From Pseudarthrobacter sp. GA104 (GTDB lineage: Bacteria; Actinomycetota; Actinomycetes; Actinomycetales; Micrococcaceae), in contig NZ_WOWL01000001.1 of assembly GCF_009741265.1 (NCBI RefSeq), positions 1,922,001 to 1,986,000 of the forward strand: a stretch of 64,000 bases of DNA, written 5' to 3'. Shown here piece by piece: positions 8,427 to 16,935 of this stretch; position 1 is the stretch's first letter; every line of letters starts with the position of its first letter. The position numbers were made by a program, and so were the translations under genes. The notes beneath the pieces are model-generated. The model did no database searches, was not told the DNA's origin, and saw only the letters and a list, made by a program, of their open reading frames with translations.

Positions 8427-9968
8427 ATGTTTGCGGATAACGACCCGCGGCTCTCCCGGCTCCTGGAAGGCATTGTGCGGCTGGCGTCCGGCGACCTCAC
8501 CTCACGGATCGAGGTTTCTCCGGCGCGTGACGAGCTCGATGCCATCATCATGGGCACCAACCTGCTCGCCGAGGACCTGCAGATCATCTACGAGGAGCTT
8601 GAACAGCGGGTGCAGGTCCGGACCCGGCTCCTGCACGAGGCCCATCTGGAGATGCAGAAGATGGCCATGCAGGACCCGCTCACGGGCCTGGCAAACCGCT
8701 CCGCCCTGATCGACGCACTGAACGCCGCCCTTGAGGCCGACACCGAATCGGACGAAAGCCCGGTCCTCCTCATGATGGACCTGAACGCGTTCAAATCCAT
8801 CAACGACAGCCTGGGCCATTCCGCCGGGGACCACGTCCTGATCACCGTGGGGGAACGAATCCGCGGTGCCGTGCGCGAATCCGACGTCGTTGCCCGCCTC
8901 GGCGGCGACGAGTTCGCCATCGTCCTGCCCTCGGCCACCCATGACCAGGCCGGCTTTGTGGGCCACCGCATCCTGGCAGCCGTACGTGAGCCCATTGAGC
9001 TGCCGGGACGGAGCCTCCGCTGCGGTGCCAGCATCGGGCTCAGCGCCGGCGAGCCGGGCAAGACGCCGGAGGACATGCTGATGGAGGCCGACGTCGCCAT
9101 GTACGCGTCCAAGGCGGAAGGCCAGAACAAGCTGCACCGCTTCGAGCCGGGACTCCTGCTTGTCCGCAGGCTCCGCAGCCAGCTGGTGGAGGATTTGCGT
9201 ACCGCCATCAGCACGGACGGCCTGACGCTCAACTACCAGCCGGTCGTGGAACTGGGCTCAGGCCGGATCGAGGGCGTTGAGGCCCTGGTCCGCTGGAACC
9301 ATCCGACCCGCGGCCTGATCATGCCGGACGAGTTCATTCCGCTGGCGGAAGAAGCCGGGCTGATCTCCGAGCTGGGGCTGTGGGTGCTCCGGGCGGCAGT
9401 TCACCAGCTCCGCGACTGGGTCAACGCCTCCGTCGTGGACAGCCGGTTCTCAGTCCGGATCAATATCTCCGCCACAGACCTGCAGAGCCTGCAGTTCATC
9501 GAGGATGTCAGGAATGTCCTGAAGGAAACCGGCGTTCGGCCGGACCAGGTGGTGCTGGAGCTGACGGAACTTGCCATCGTCAAAGGCAACGATCTTGACC
9601 GGTACTCGCTGGGCGGACTGCGGGGCCTGGGCGTGGGGATCGAGATCGACGATTTCGGCACCGGCTACTCGTCCATCAGCTACCTGCGCCGGCTTCCGGT
9701 GGACCGGGTCAAGGTGGACCGGTCACTGATCACCGGGCTGGGAACCGATCCCACGCAGCCCGCCCTGGTGGCGGCGGTCCTGCAGCTGGTCCGGGCGTGC
9801 GGGCTGGAAGCGGTGTGGGAAGGCGTTGAAACAGCAGAGCAGGCTGAGATCCTTCGCGGCCTGGGCTGCCTCAGCGCCCAGGGCTATTTCTTCAGCAGGC
9901 CGGTCCCTCCGGAACAAATTCCGGAATTAGTGGCAAAACAGCCGGAACGCGCAAAGCAGCAAGGCTGA
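8427..9968 (+). CDS. Bifunctional diguanylate cyclase/phosphodiesterase (HAMP-GGDEF-EAL)
   Basis: This 513-residue cytoplasmic protein starts with a soluble HAMP-like segment (about 8-60) and a short coiled coil. A GGDEF domain follows, with intact GGDEF at 159-163 and an inhibitory RxxD site at 150-153, exactly five residues upstream. The EAL domain has EAL at 285-287 and keeps the metal and catalytic residues (NIS, ELTE, DDFGTGYSS, VKVD, EGVE, QGYFFS). Both synthesis and breakdown of cyclic-di-GMP are therefore possible. It follows the histidine kinase by 18 nt behind AGGA, which suggests the kinase signal and c-di-GMP turnover are linked. Confidence 0.95.
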   Translation: MFADNDPRLSRLLEGIVRLASGDLTSRIEVSPARDELDAIIMGTNLLAEDLQIIYEELEQRVQVRTRLLHEAHLEMQKMAMQDPLTGLANRSALIDALNAALEADTESDESPVLLMMDLNAFKSINDSLGHSAGDHVLITVGERIRGAVRESDVVARLGGDEFAIVLPSATHDQAGFVGHRILAAVREPIELPGRSLRCGASIGLSAGEPGKTPEDMLMEADVAMYASKAEGQNKLHRFEPGLLLVRRLRSQLVEDLRTAISTDGLTLNYQPVVELGSGRIEGVEALVRWNHPTRGLIMPDEFIPLAEEAGLISELGLWVLRAAVHQLRDWVNASVVDSRFSVRINISATDLQSLQFIEDVRNVLKETGVRPDQVVLELTELAIVKGNDLDRYSLGGLRGLGVGIEIDDFGTGYSSISYLRRLPVDRVKVDRSLITGLGTDPTQPALVAAVLQLVRACGLEAVWEGVETAEQAEILRGLGCLSAQGYFFSRPVPPEQIPELVAKQPERAKQQG

Positions 9969-10133
9969 AACTACTGCGCATTTGTTTCCTGCGATATACG
10001 ATCATGATGCGGTGTGTGGGTTTTCGTCGCCGCGAAAATCAGTGTTGAACTGGGCACCGGACTTTAAAGGCGTTTACAAATTGAACATCAAAGGGCCATT
10101 GGGTCATTACTTCGTCAACTGGGGGCGTAGCTA

Positions 10134-11186
10134 ATGTCGGTTCGAATACAGGCATGGGGAATTATCGCCGCTGTGCTGGCGGACACGGATCCGGCCGGAG
10201 CGGCTGTCCGGCAGCGCCTTAGCAACCGCTTGGACGAAAATCCCGGAGTGCCCGAGCGTGCGCTCCTCGAGTACCTTCTTGAGACCCGGCGGAGTGACGC
10301 CAACACGGCGGAAACGCTGGAGACTGCCAGGCAGATGCGCCTCACACCCGCCGTCCCGCCCAAAGTGGCGGAACAGATCGATGCAATCCGCAGCATGTCA
10401 CGCATCAGCGCCCTGCTTGAGAGCCAGATGCTGATGACAGCCTTCCAGCCCATTTACGGGCTGGAAGAAAAAATCGTGGTGGGAGTCGAGGCGTTGTCCC
10501 GGTTCGTCAGCGACGACGGTGCTGCGGCAGAACTGTGGTTCGCTGAGGCAGCCGCTGTGGGGCTGGGAGCGAACCTCGAATTTTCGGCACTGGGATCTGC
10601 TGCCGCCGCAGCTAAGACGCTTCCCGAGAACCTGTTCGTGTCACTCAACATCTCGCCCGATTCATGCCTTGACCCCAGGCTTCCGGAACTGTTCGAGCAC
10701 ATCGAGCTTCCCGTCAGCCGCGTAGTGCTCGAACTGACGGAAACCATCACGGACGAGGAATACCCGCAGTTCATCGCCGCCATCAATCCGTTGCGCGACC
10801 AGGGCCTGCGGATCGCCGTGGATGACACCCATTCAGGGGCAGGGGCACTGAGCCGGATGGTGCACCTCCGCCCGGACTTCCTGAAGGTGGGCCGGAACGT
10901 CATCGGCGATGTCGACAAAGACGGCTTCCAGCGCGCCCTTGCCGCCTGCCTGGTGGACTTTGCGGACCAGATCGGCACGTCACTCGTGGCAGAGGGCATC
11001 GAGACTGTCGGGGAGCTCAAGGTCCTCACCGAACTGGGAATCACAGCCGGGCAGGGCTATCTCCTCGGCCGGCCTTCGGTGCGGCCCAAGGACTGGGCCA
11101 GCTGGAACAGCCGGCTGGACCTGGACGGGATCAGCCGCCACGTGGCGGGACCCGATCAGGCCGCCGGCAAGCCACACACAAGCTAA
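10134..11186 (+). CDS. EAL domain protein, candidate c-di-GMP phosphodiesterase
   Basis: This 350-residue protein has an N-terminal helical region of about 95 residues with no recognised domain, followed by a stand-alone EAL domain (EAL at 119-121). The metal and catalytic positions look present (SLNIS, ELTE, VDD, FLKV, AEGIE, GQGYLLGRP). The loop normally reading DDFGTG is VDDTHSG here, a clear departure at a position important for activity and dimer signalling. It may therefore be a weak phosphodiesterase or a c-di-GMP sensor. It lies 165 nt after the GGDEF-EAL gene and probably has its own promoter. The start is the ATG at 10134. Confidence 0.88.
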   Translation: MSVRIQAWGIIAAVLADTDPAGAAVRQRLSNRLDENPGVPERALLEYLLETRRSDANTAETLETARQMRLTPAVPPKVAEQIDAIRSMSRISALLESQMLMTAFQPIYGLEEKIVVGVEALSRFVSDDGAAAELWFAEAAAVGLGANLEFSALGSAAAAAKTLPENLFVSLNISPDSCLDPRLPELFEHIELPVSRVVLELTETITDEEYPQFIAAINPLRDQGLRIAVDDTHSGAGALSRMVHLRPDFLKVGRNVIGDVDKDGFQRALAACLVDFADQIGTSLVAEGIETVGELKVLTELGITAGQGYLLGRPSVRPKDWASWNSRLDLDGISRHVAGPDQAAGKPHTS

Positions 11187-11273
11187 CCGCACTGGCAGCA
11201 AGGCCTCACCGAAACGGAAGCCCGCCGGGCCGGTTCAGGCGTGGGCAATCCGGCAGGCCCTCAGCCGGCGGGG

Positions 11274-11474
11274 CTATTCGCTGTGGCCCTGGTCGCGGCT
11301 CATTTGGTCCTCAGCCGGCGGCGTCTCGCCGGGAGGCACTCCCCCACCCGGCTCCAGCCCGGTGACGTTGCCTTCGGCAGGGTCCGGATTCGGTGATGCG
11401 GCGGAGTCCCCGCTTCCCTGCTTGCCCGGCTGGTCAGGGTTCGCGGGATCATTTTCCGGATGGTAGCTGCTCAC
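11274..11474 (-). CDS. DUF6480 family small protein
   Basis: This is a 66-residue, Pro/Gly/Asp-rich, cysteine-free protein. The core PDPAEGNVTGLEPGGGVPPGE followed by TPPAE matches what I recall of DUF6480, a family of small actinobacterial proteins with the LEPGGGVPPG-TPPAE signature. The likely start is GTG at 11474 with GAAGGA upstream; longer in-frame starts give Cys/Arg-rich residues unlike the family. It converges with the EAL gene. The function is unknown; the composition suggests a disordered protein. Confidence 0.75.
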   Translation of the reverse strand: MSSYHPENDPANPDQPGKQGSGDSAASPNPDPAEGNVTGLEPGGGVPPGETPPAEDQMSRDQGHSE

Positions 11475-11614
11475 GGTGCATGCGTCCTTCCTGCACGGCC
11501 GGGGTTCCTTACCCCGGCTCTGGACTAATTGTAAGCATGCTGATAATTCTGGAAGGGTAATGCTTCGGGCATCCGCTGGATTGCCCGGCAGGCAAGGTCG
11601 GAAGGAGCAGCCAC

Positions 11615-11920
11615 ATGGGTATCGGCGACAGCATCGGCAAGGCAGCAGAAAACGCCATGGAGGATCTGGCAGGGACATCAAAGCCCACGGAGAAAGCACA
11701 TGTTCCTGATCCCGCGGATCCCAACGATGACGTGGAAGTGCACTCCTCCCTGAGCGAGGGCTCCAACGCGATGGAAGCGGAGAAGGAAGAGGCTCCGGGA
11801 CTCAAGACCGGCGCAGCCCCCGGGCCCGTATCGGAGAATCCCTTCGGCGGGGATGCGGAGCCTGACGAGCCGGCCGGCAGCACTGGCGGTAGCGGGGGCA
11901 CCAGCACGGGTCGGGGGTAG
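11615..11920 (+). CDS. Small acidic protein of unknown function
   Basis: This 101-residue protein has a short amphipathic N-terminal segment (MGIGDSIGKAAENAMEDLAG) followed by an acidic, Pro/Gly/Ser-rich and probably disordered tail. The ATG at 11615 has a clear GGAAGGAG ribosome-binding site. The N-terminal helix resembles that of small stress-induced CsbD-like proteins, but there is not enough similarity for an assignment. It is divergent from the DUF6480 gene across a 140-bp gap and convergent with the glycerophosphodiesterase. Confidence 0.65.
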   Translation: MGIGDSIGKAAENAMEDLAGTSKPTEKAHVPDPADPNDDVEVHSSLSEGSNAMEAEKEEAPGLKTGAAPGPVSENPFGGDAEPDEPAGSTGGSGGTSTGRG

Positions 11921-11956
11921 TGGCCGGGCGTAGGTGACCTCAGCCGCGCGGCCACT
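11919..11956. terminator. Inverted repeat between convergent genes
   Basis: AGTGGCCG (11919-11926) and CGGCCACT (11949-11956) form a perfect 8-bp inverted repeat with a 22-bp spacer, straddling the ends of two convergent genes. It could work as a weak bidirectional terminator, but there is no clean U tract. Confidence 0.35.
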
Positions 11957-12743
11957 TTCCGCGTTCCAGCAGGACCTCGCGGAGCAGGTCCGCGCGGTCG
12001 GTCACCAGACCGTCCACGCCCATGTCAAGGAGCCGGCGCATTTCACCGGGATCGTTGATCGTCCAGGCATGGACCACCAGGCCCAAGATGTGGGCGCGGC
12101 GGACAAACCCGGGCGTCACCACTTCCACCCTGCCGTAACGCACTGGAACCTGCAGGGCGTGGACTCCTCGCAGGTTCAGGCGCATGCTCCACCTGAACAC
12201 CGGTCCGGGGAGTATCGGGCCCAGCACCGTGAACAAGCCCACCGAAACCACTCCGGCTGACGCTGCCACCGGCTGGCTCAGCAGCTTCAGCACCGCCCGC
12301 CGCCTCCGGTCCGAGAAGCTGGTCAGCAGCACCCGGTGGTGCACTTGGTGGTATTCAATTCCAGCGGCGATGCTGCGTACGGAATTCCAGTCCTTGACGT
12401 CCACATTCAACCGGACGCCAGGCAGCTCGACGAGCAGTTCATCGAACCGCGGGATGGGCTCGCGTCCGCCGATCCGCGCCTCGGCCACCTTATGGGCGGG
12501 AAGCTCGGACACCTTCCCGCTGCCGTCGGTCACCCGGTCCAGCGTCTCATCGTGGAAGAGGAACACCACGCCGTCGGCCGTGGTGTGGACATCGGTTTCG
12601 AGGTACCGGTAGCCGAGGTCGACGGCGGCGCGGAACGCGGCCATCGAGTTCTCCAAACCCTCACGCGAAAATCCACGGTGGGCCATCGGCATGGGCAGCG
12701 GCGACCCGTCTGCATCAGCATGCTCGAAGAAGGGGAGGGCCAC
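11940..12743 (-). CDS. Glycerophosphodiester phosphodiesterase
   Basis: This 267-residue TIM-barrel enzyme of the GDPD family hydrolyses glycerophosphodiesters to glycerol 3-phosphate and an alcohol. The signature is clear: MAHRGFSREGLENSMAAF near the N-terminus, ETDVHTTADG for metal binding, FHDETLDRVTDG with the catalytic histidine, and VHAWTINDPGEM with GVDGLVTDRADL at the C-terminal end. There is no signal peptide, so it is cytoplasmic. The start is a GTG at 12743; the ribosome-binding site is weak and a later start near the HRGF motif would be too close to the active site. It stands alone. Confidence 0.92.
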   Translation of the reverse strand: MALPFFEHADADGSPLPMPMAHRGFSREGLENSMAAFRAAVDLGYRYLETDVHTTADGVVFLFHDETLDRVTDGSGKVSELPAHKVAEARIGGREPIPRFDELLVELPGVRLNVDVKDWNSVRSIAAGIEYHQVHHRVLLTSFSDRRRRAVLKLLSQPVAASAGVVSVGLFTVLGPILPGPVFRWSMRLNLRGVHALQVPVRYGRVEVVTPGFVRRAHILGLVVHAWTINDPGEMRRLLDMGVDGLVTDRADLLREVLLERGKWPRG

Positions 12744-12800
12744 AATGCGAGCGTACCCCAGGCGGCACCGGCCCGGGGGCGGGCGGCAGGGCCGCGGCGG

Positions 12801-13049
12801 TCAGCCCTCCTGAAGGACTATGTCCACGCCGTCGCTGCAGTGCAGCAGCGTACGGCCGCGCCCGCCGTCGAAATCGATCCATACCGCCGCATGGTCGGCG
12901 GTGACCGCATCCACCAGGCCGCTGGCTTCGAAACCCGGGGCCAGGAGGACGCGGACGCGGTCGCCCTGCCGCAGCTTCTTCCAGTGCGGAGCAGGCGCGG
13001 CCTCGCGGAGCGGCGCCTCAGCATTTCCAAGCTTCGCTTTTCTTCCCAT
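12801..13049 (-). CDS. Small SH3/KOW-like protein of unknown function
   Basis: This 82-residue protein has a basic N-terminus (MGRKAKLG) and a compact beta-rich region (LRQGDRVRVLLAPGFEASGLVDAV, then VWIDFDGGRGRTLLH) that resembles a KOW or SH3-like barrel. The ATG at 13049 follows a strong GGGGGAA purine stretch; the upstream open frame to 13154 shows no such site. It is not a named family to me. It lies 57 nt upstream of the glycerophosphodiesterase start on the same strand. Confidence 0.6.
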   Translation of the reverse strand: MGRKAKLGNAEAPLREAAPAPHWKKLRQGDRVRVLLAPGFEASGLVDAVTADHAAVWIDFDGGRGRTLLHCSDGVDIVLQEG

Positions 13050-13161
13050 TGCTTCCCCCTGTGACGGAACGGAGAGGTTGGGCTCTCCGTTTCCCACGTT
13101 AGGGAGCAAAGGTAAACGCGAGGTGAGCGCCAGCTGTGTAAACGGCGCCGGCACCTAAGAG

Positions 13162-13983
13162 TCAGGACAGTTGGACACCCAGCGAGGCCAGCCGTGCCTC
13201 CAGGACCTGGGCCACGCCGTCGTCGTCAAAATGCGGGGCCTGCTGCCCTGCCGCGCGGATTGCTTCAGGGTGGCCGCTGGCCATGGCGTAGCCCTGGCCT
13301 GCCCAGCGGAGCATTTCGATGTCGTTGGGCATGTCTCCGAAGGCCACCACGTCCGCAGCCCGGATTCCCAGGCTGGCCGCGTATTCGGCCAGGGTGACGG
13401 CCTTGTTGACCCCGGGAACCGCGAGCTCGAGCATCGGCACGCCCGGCGATGAGTGCGTGGCGGACGCGAGGTGTTCGACGGCGGGAGCCACCTCCGCGAG
13501 GAAGTCATCTGCGGTGCCCTCGCGGACAATGGCCAGGAACTTCACCACCGCGTCGTCCGCCGCCAGCGATTGGGCGAGCGGCGCCGGGGTGAATTCGGAG
13601 AGCAGCTCGCTGGAGCCGTTTTCGATGAAACCGGGCTCCAGATGGAACCCGCCCAGCGTTTCGGCGGCGAACAGGGCGGCGGGGCGCAGCCGCTTGATGA
13701 TGCGGCGCACCTCCAGCACGGCATCGATGGTCAAGGTGCGGGCCGAGACCAGCTTGTCCGCCTCAAGGTCCCAGACCACGGCGCCATTGGAGCAGATGAC
13801 GGTTCCCGCATGGCCGAGCCGGTCCTGCAGCGGGTGCAGCCAGCGCGGCGGCCGGCCGGTGACAAAAACGAGTTCGACGCCGGCCTCCCGGCATGCGTGG
13901 AAGGCGCGGACGGTGCGGTCGCTGATTTTTCCGTCGTGGCCGAGGATCGTTCCGTCAATGTCGCTTGCTACCAACCGCATCAT
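13162..13983 (-). CDS. HAD superfamily phosphatase (Cof-type)
   Basis: This 273-residue protein is a Cof/YidA-type HAD hydrolase. Motif I is ASDIDGTIL with both catalytic aspartates, motif II is FVTGRPPRW, motif III uses the lysine in VNKAVTLAEYAASLGI and motif IV is VVAFGDMPNDIEML. The C2-type cap lies between motifs II and III (about 80-190). Members dephosphorylate sugar phosphates, flavin precursors or cofactors; the substrate here is not evident. Start choice between the two adjacent ATG codons (13983 or 13980) is arbitrary. It is followed by its own short gap and is not clearly in an operon. Confidence 0.92.
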   Translation of the reverse strand: MMRLVASDIDGTILGHDGKISDRTVRAFHACREAGVELVFVTGRPPRWLHPLQDRLGHAGTVICSNGAVVWDLEADKLVSARTLTIDAVLEVRRIIKRLRPAALFAAETLGGFHLEPGFIENGSSELLSEFTPAPLAQSLAADDAVVKFLAIVREGTADDFLAEVAPAVEHLASATHSSPGVPMLELAVPGVNKAVTLAEYAASLGIRAADVVAFGDMPNDIEMLRWAGQGYAMASGHPEAIRAAGQQAPHFDDDGVAQVLEARLASLGVQLS

Positions 13984-14031
13984 GCCAGTCTACGTGGCGG
14001 TCCCCGGGGCCAGCGCCGCCGTCGGTGCCTG

Positions 14032-15255
14032 CTAGAAACTGGAGACCGACAGGCCCAGGCCAAGGAGCCCCCGGCCCGCCTGCTCAAGGATGGGATCGGT
14101 GGCCAGGGTTGGATGGTTAAGCAGGACGCCCGCATCCCGCTGGATCCGCTGGAGCGGATGCGAAAGCCGGTGGGCGCTTCCGCCGGAGCGGGCCATGACC
14201 AGGTTGACGGCCTGGGCAGCGGCCTCGCCGCTGAGGGCAAAGGACAGGCGATACTGCGCCCTCGTCCCCTCCGCCATGGTCCTCGGCTGCCGTCGATGGG
14301 ACGCGTCCACCAGCCGCACCGCCTCCGCCCAGTGCAGCCGTGCGGTGGCAACCAGCCCGTAAGCCTGGGCGAAACGCGCCTGCGCAACGGCAGAGTCCGC
14401 CTGTCGGCTCTCCGCAGTGTTCTTGACCTTGCGCCTGAGCATCTGTTCCCGGAACAGCTCCAGGGCGAGTTCCGCGGCTCCCAGTGCGGCCGAAGGGGCA
14501 ACAATGTTCAACAGCGTGCCCATGGGCGTGCTGATGATGGGGTCCGGATGAATGCGGCTGCCGGGATTGTCCTCAGCCGTCAGCAGGGTCCAGGCCGCTG
14601 CCCGGCGGGCAGGCACAAACAATTGCTGTGCGTGGATGTCGTTGCTTCCGGTTCCCCTCAGGCCGGCGGTGTGCCAGGTGTCCACTATCTCCACATCGTT
14701 GATGGGGACAAGGCACTGCAGGCGCACGCCGTTGTGGTCCACCGCCAGGAGCGCCCACTGGGAGTGCAGCACGCCGGAGGCGAAGCTCCAGCGGCCGGTG
14801 ATGAGGTAACCGCCGGGCGCCTCCTCGGCAATGCCGACCGGCGCGCCGGTGGCGGCTGCCAGGGGCGCCGGGCCGCCTGCGAACACTTCATCCTGCACCG
14901 CTTGCGGCCAGCGTGCGAGCATCCAGACGTGCTCCATCAGGTGCCCGGCGTTCCAGGCCGTGGAGGGGCAGCCCCGGGCCAGCCTCCGCACCACCTCACC
15001 ATAGGTTTCCACGCCCATTCCATAACCGCCGACACCGATGGGGGCGAGGATCCTGAAGACGCCGGCGTCCTGCAGTTCCAGCAGTGTGATGTCCGGGATG
15101 CGCCGCAGGTTCTCCGTTTCCTCCGCCCGCTCCCTCAGCCGGGGAACCAGGGCATCAACCCTGGCCAGCAGTTCCTCATGTGTTGGGATCCCCGTAGACG
15201 CGGATCCAGGAACGGTGGACACGCCGGCGGAAACATCGTCGATATAGATTGTCAT
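14032..15255 (-). CDS. Flavin-dependent monooxygenase of the acyl-CoA dehydrogenase fold
   Basis: This 407-residue protein has the acyl-CoA dehydrogenase fold and reads like the two-component flavin monooxygenases (HsaA, DszC and relatives). Features are VVRRLARGCPSTAWNAGHLMEH near residue 85, ITGRWSFASGVLHSQWALL in the middle domain and a C-terminal four-helix region ending SGGSAHRLSHPLQRIQRDAG. Such enzymes use reduced FMN or FAD supplied by a partner reductase; no reductase is adjacent. I chose the ATG at 15255; the frame extends to a TTG at 15282 that would overlap ribA. It lies 16 nt after ribA, so the monooxygenase and a riboflavin-pathway enzyme are co-transcribed. The substrate is unknown. 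Confidence 0.82.
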   Translation of the reverse strand: MTIYIDDVSAGVSTVPGSASTGIPTHEELLARVDALVPRLRERAEETENLRRIPDITLLELQDAGVFRILAPIGVGGYGMGVETYGEVVRRLARGCPSTAWNAGHLMEHVWMLARWPQAVQDEVFAGGPAPLAAATGAPVGIAEEAPGGYLITGRWSFASGVLHSQWALLAVDHNGVRLQCLVPINDVEIVDTWHTAGLRGTGSNDIHAQQLFVPARRAAAWTLLTAEDNPGSRIHPDPIISTPMGTLLNIVAPSAALGAAELALELFREQMLRRKVKNTAESRQADSAVAQARFAQAYGLVATARLHWAEAVRLVDASHRRQPRTMAEGTRAQYRLSFALSGEAAAQAVNLVMARSGGSAHRLSHPLQRIQRDAGVLLNHPTLATDPILEQAGRGLLGLGLSVSSF

Positions 15256-15271
15256 GCCTGTCCCGCCCGCC

Positions 15272-15946
15272 TCAGGCCGCAAAGTCCAGGGTATGGGCGG
15301 TGCGGTCCCGCTTGGCGGCGAGGTAGCGGTGGTTTGCCGGAGACAGGTGCACTCCCGTGGGGACCTGTTCGGTGACCTCTATGCCCAGCGCCTTCAGTTG
15401 GGCCGTCTTGTCCGGGTTGTTGCTGAGGAGGCGGACTGACGTGGCGCCAAGCGCGGCGAGCATCTGGGCAGCGGCCGTGTAGTCCCGCTCGTCCTCGCCG
15501 TGGCCCAGGGCCACGTTCGCTTCGTAGGTGTCCAGGCCTGCGTCCTGCAACGCGTACGCATCGAGCTTTGAGTACAGGCCGATGCCCCTGCCTTCCTGGC
15601 GCAGGTACAGCAGGAACCCGCCGGTGGCCGCGATCTCCTCCACCCCTTCGCGCAGTTGGGGGCCGCAGTCGCACCGCTCGCTGCCAAACACATCGCCCGT
15701 GAGGCATTCACTGTGGAGCCGGACAAGGGGCGCGGACTGCGCCGATTCCCCGTGGAGCAGCAGGGCCTGTTCCCAGCCGCCGAGTCCAAGCAGGAGGTGC
15801 TCCTTGCCGTCGGCAAGCCCGTGGAAGGTGAGGACGTCGGCGGTTGCGGCATAGCCGTCCGGAAAGCGCAGGGGAACGCTGACCCGGCTGCGAACGGTGG
15901 CGCTACCGAGCCCGCGGCTGACGTACTGGTTACTGGTCAGGGGCAT
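15272..15946 (-). CDS. ribA: GTP cyclohydrolase II
   Basis: This 224-residue enzyme opens GTP to the pyrimidine that starts riboflavin synthesis. The zinc site is Cys81, Cys92 and Cys94 (C-x10-C-x-C), and the catalytic region reads RQEGRGIGLYSKL at about 116-128. The C-terminal half has the conserved NNPDK segment and ends after the substrate loop. It lacks the RibB (DHBP synthase) domain that many bacteria fuse to it, so it is a stand-alone RibA. It is the first gene of a pair with the flavin-dependent monooxygenase, 16 nt apart. This suggests extra flavin precursor is made for that enzyme; the main rib operon is not in this window. Confidence 0.94.
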   Translation of the reverse strand: MPLTSNQYVSRGLGSATVRSRVSVPLRFPDGYAATADVLTFHGLADGKEHLLLGLGGWEQALLLHGESAQSAPLVRLHSECLTGDVFGSERCDCGPQLREGVEEIAATGGFLLYLRQEGRGIGLYSKLDAYALQDAGLDTYEANVALGHGEDERDYTAAAQMLAALGATSVRLLSNNPDKTAQLKALGIEVTEQVPTGVHLSPANHRYLAAKRDRTAHTLDFAA

Positions 15947-16014
15947 TTCGGGTCCTCAGGCGTTAGTTGAACTTTCAACCTAACGATACCCGAGCTTACT
16001 TGAAGCTACAAGCT

Positions 16015-16869
16015 TTATTTTCCGCGCTGCCGCTGGCCGGAGACGCGCCCGGCAGCTTCGCGCGGCCTGCCGCCCAGGCGCGCAGTGACCTTGGCAGCAG
16101 CTGCCGCGCATGACTCCCCCAAGGCCTGGAGGCGCTCCGTGGAGACCCGGAACCGCGGCGCGGGGATAAGGACGGCAGCCACCACCTCACCCCGATGGTC
16201 GTAAACGGGGGCCGCCAGTCCCACCTCATCGATGGAGGTTTCCCCGTAGTTGACGGCCCAGCCGCGGCGGAGGTCGTCCTTCAGCCGGACCAGGTAGGCA
16301 TCCAGGCTGGATTCGTCCAGGCCGGGATAGCTGATCGTCCCGCTGCTGAGCAGGGAGCGGACCCTTTCCTCCGGCTCCTGGGCGAGGAAGACCTGGACTG
16401 AGGAGCTGAGGGCGTCGCTGTACCGGGCACCCAGCGGGGTGGTGTGCTTGATCTGGTGGTGGCTGGCGATCTGCTCCACGCAGATGGATTCGTCACCGCT
16501 CCACACCATGAGTGCACTGGTTTCACCGGTCTGCTCGGACAGCTCCCGCAGAACCGGGTAGGCGACGCGGCGCTCCTCGAGTTCGGCGAGGAGCGGCCCG
16601 GCGACGGCGATCAGGCCCAGGCCGAGCCGGAAGCGGCGCGTCTCGGGGTCCCGCTCCACCAGGTGCTCCTGTTCAAAAGTGGCCAGGATCCTGGAGACGG
16701 TGCTTTTGTGCAGCCCCACGCGGTTGGCAATCTCGGTGACGCCGAGCAGTGGCTCGTCCGCCGAGAAAGTCCGGAGGACGGCGATGGCGTTGACGATGAC
16801 GGAAGCGCCCTTGCTGTCGCCGTTGCCTGTGGTCTCGGATTCTGCTGCACTCATGGTGGTACCCATCAT
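16015..16869 (-). CDS. IclR family transcriptional regulator (creatinase locus)
   Basis: This 284-residue regulator has an N-terminal winged helix (about 25-85, with VTEIANRVGLHKSTVSRILATFEQ) and a C-terminal IclR effector domain (about 95-265, with GLAAPVYDHRGEVVAAVLI). It lies 66 nt after creatinase on the same strand, with a strong hairpin between them. It probably controls the transporter-creatinase operon in response to creatine or a related amine; this is inferred from position. Start at the ATG 16869 (or the next codon), with AGGGA just upstream. Confidence 0.9.
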   Translation of the reverse strand: MMGTTMSAAESETTGNGDSKGASVIVNAIAVLRTFSADEPLLGVTEIANRVGLHKSTVSRILATFEQEHLVERDPETRRFRLGLGLIAVAGPLLAELEERRVAYPVLRELSEQTGETSALMVWSGDESICVEQIASHHQIKHTTPLGARYSDALSSSVQVFLAQEPEERVRSLLSSGTISYPGLDESSLDAYLVRLKDDLRRGWAVNYGETSIDEVGLAAPVYDHRGEVVAAVLIPAPRFRVSTERLQALGESCAAAAAKVTARLGGRPREAAGRVSGQRQRGK

Positions 16870-16882
16870 TCCCTAAGGGAGG

Positions 16883-16918
16883 CCGGAAGCGGCGCCACGG
16901 GGGTGGCGCCGCTTCCGG
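16883..16918 (-). terminator. Strong hairpin between creatinase and IclR gene
   Basis: A perfect 16-bp stem (16883-16898 with 16903-16918) encloses a 4-base G loop. It lies between the creatinase stop and the IclR start, both on the minus strand, so it should end or attenuate read-through from the transporter-creatinase transcript. A T-rich stretch follows it only on the plus side, so its action on the minus strand is less certain. Confidence 0.6.
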
Positions 16919-16935
16919 GTTTCGTTCCTGGAAGG

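Noticed and set aside
10021..10038. TTTTCG-TCGCCG-CGAAAA inverted repeat after the GGDEF-EAL gene
   Set aside because: The stem is only 6 bp and AT-rich at its base; too weak to call.
11221..11272. CCCGCCGG/CCGGCGGG complementary arms between convergent EAL and DUF6480 genes
   Set aside because: The spacer is 36 bp with a bulged flank, and such GC-rich matches are common here; not convincing as a terminator.
13453..15375. Open frame of 640 codons on the plus strand
   Set aside because: It runs antisense to the HAD phosphatase, monooxygenase and ribA genes, all with clear motifs; its own product is low complexity.
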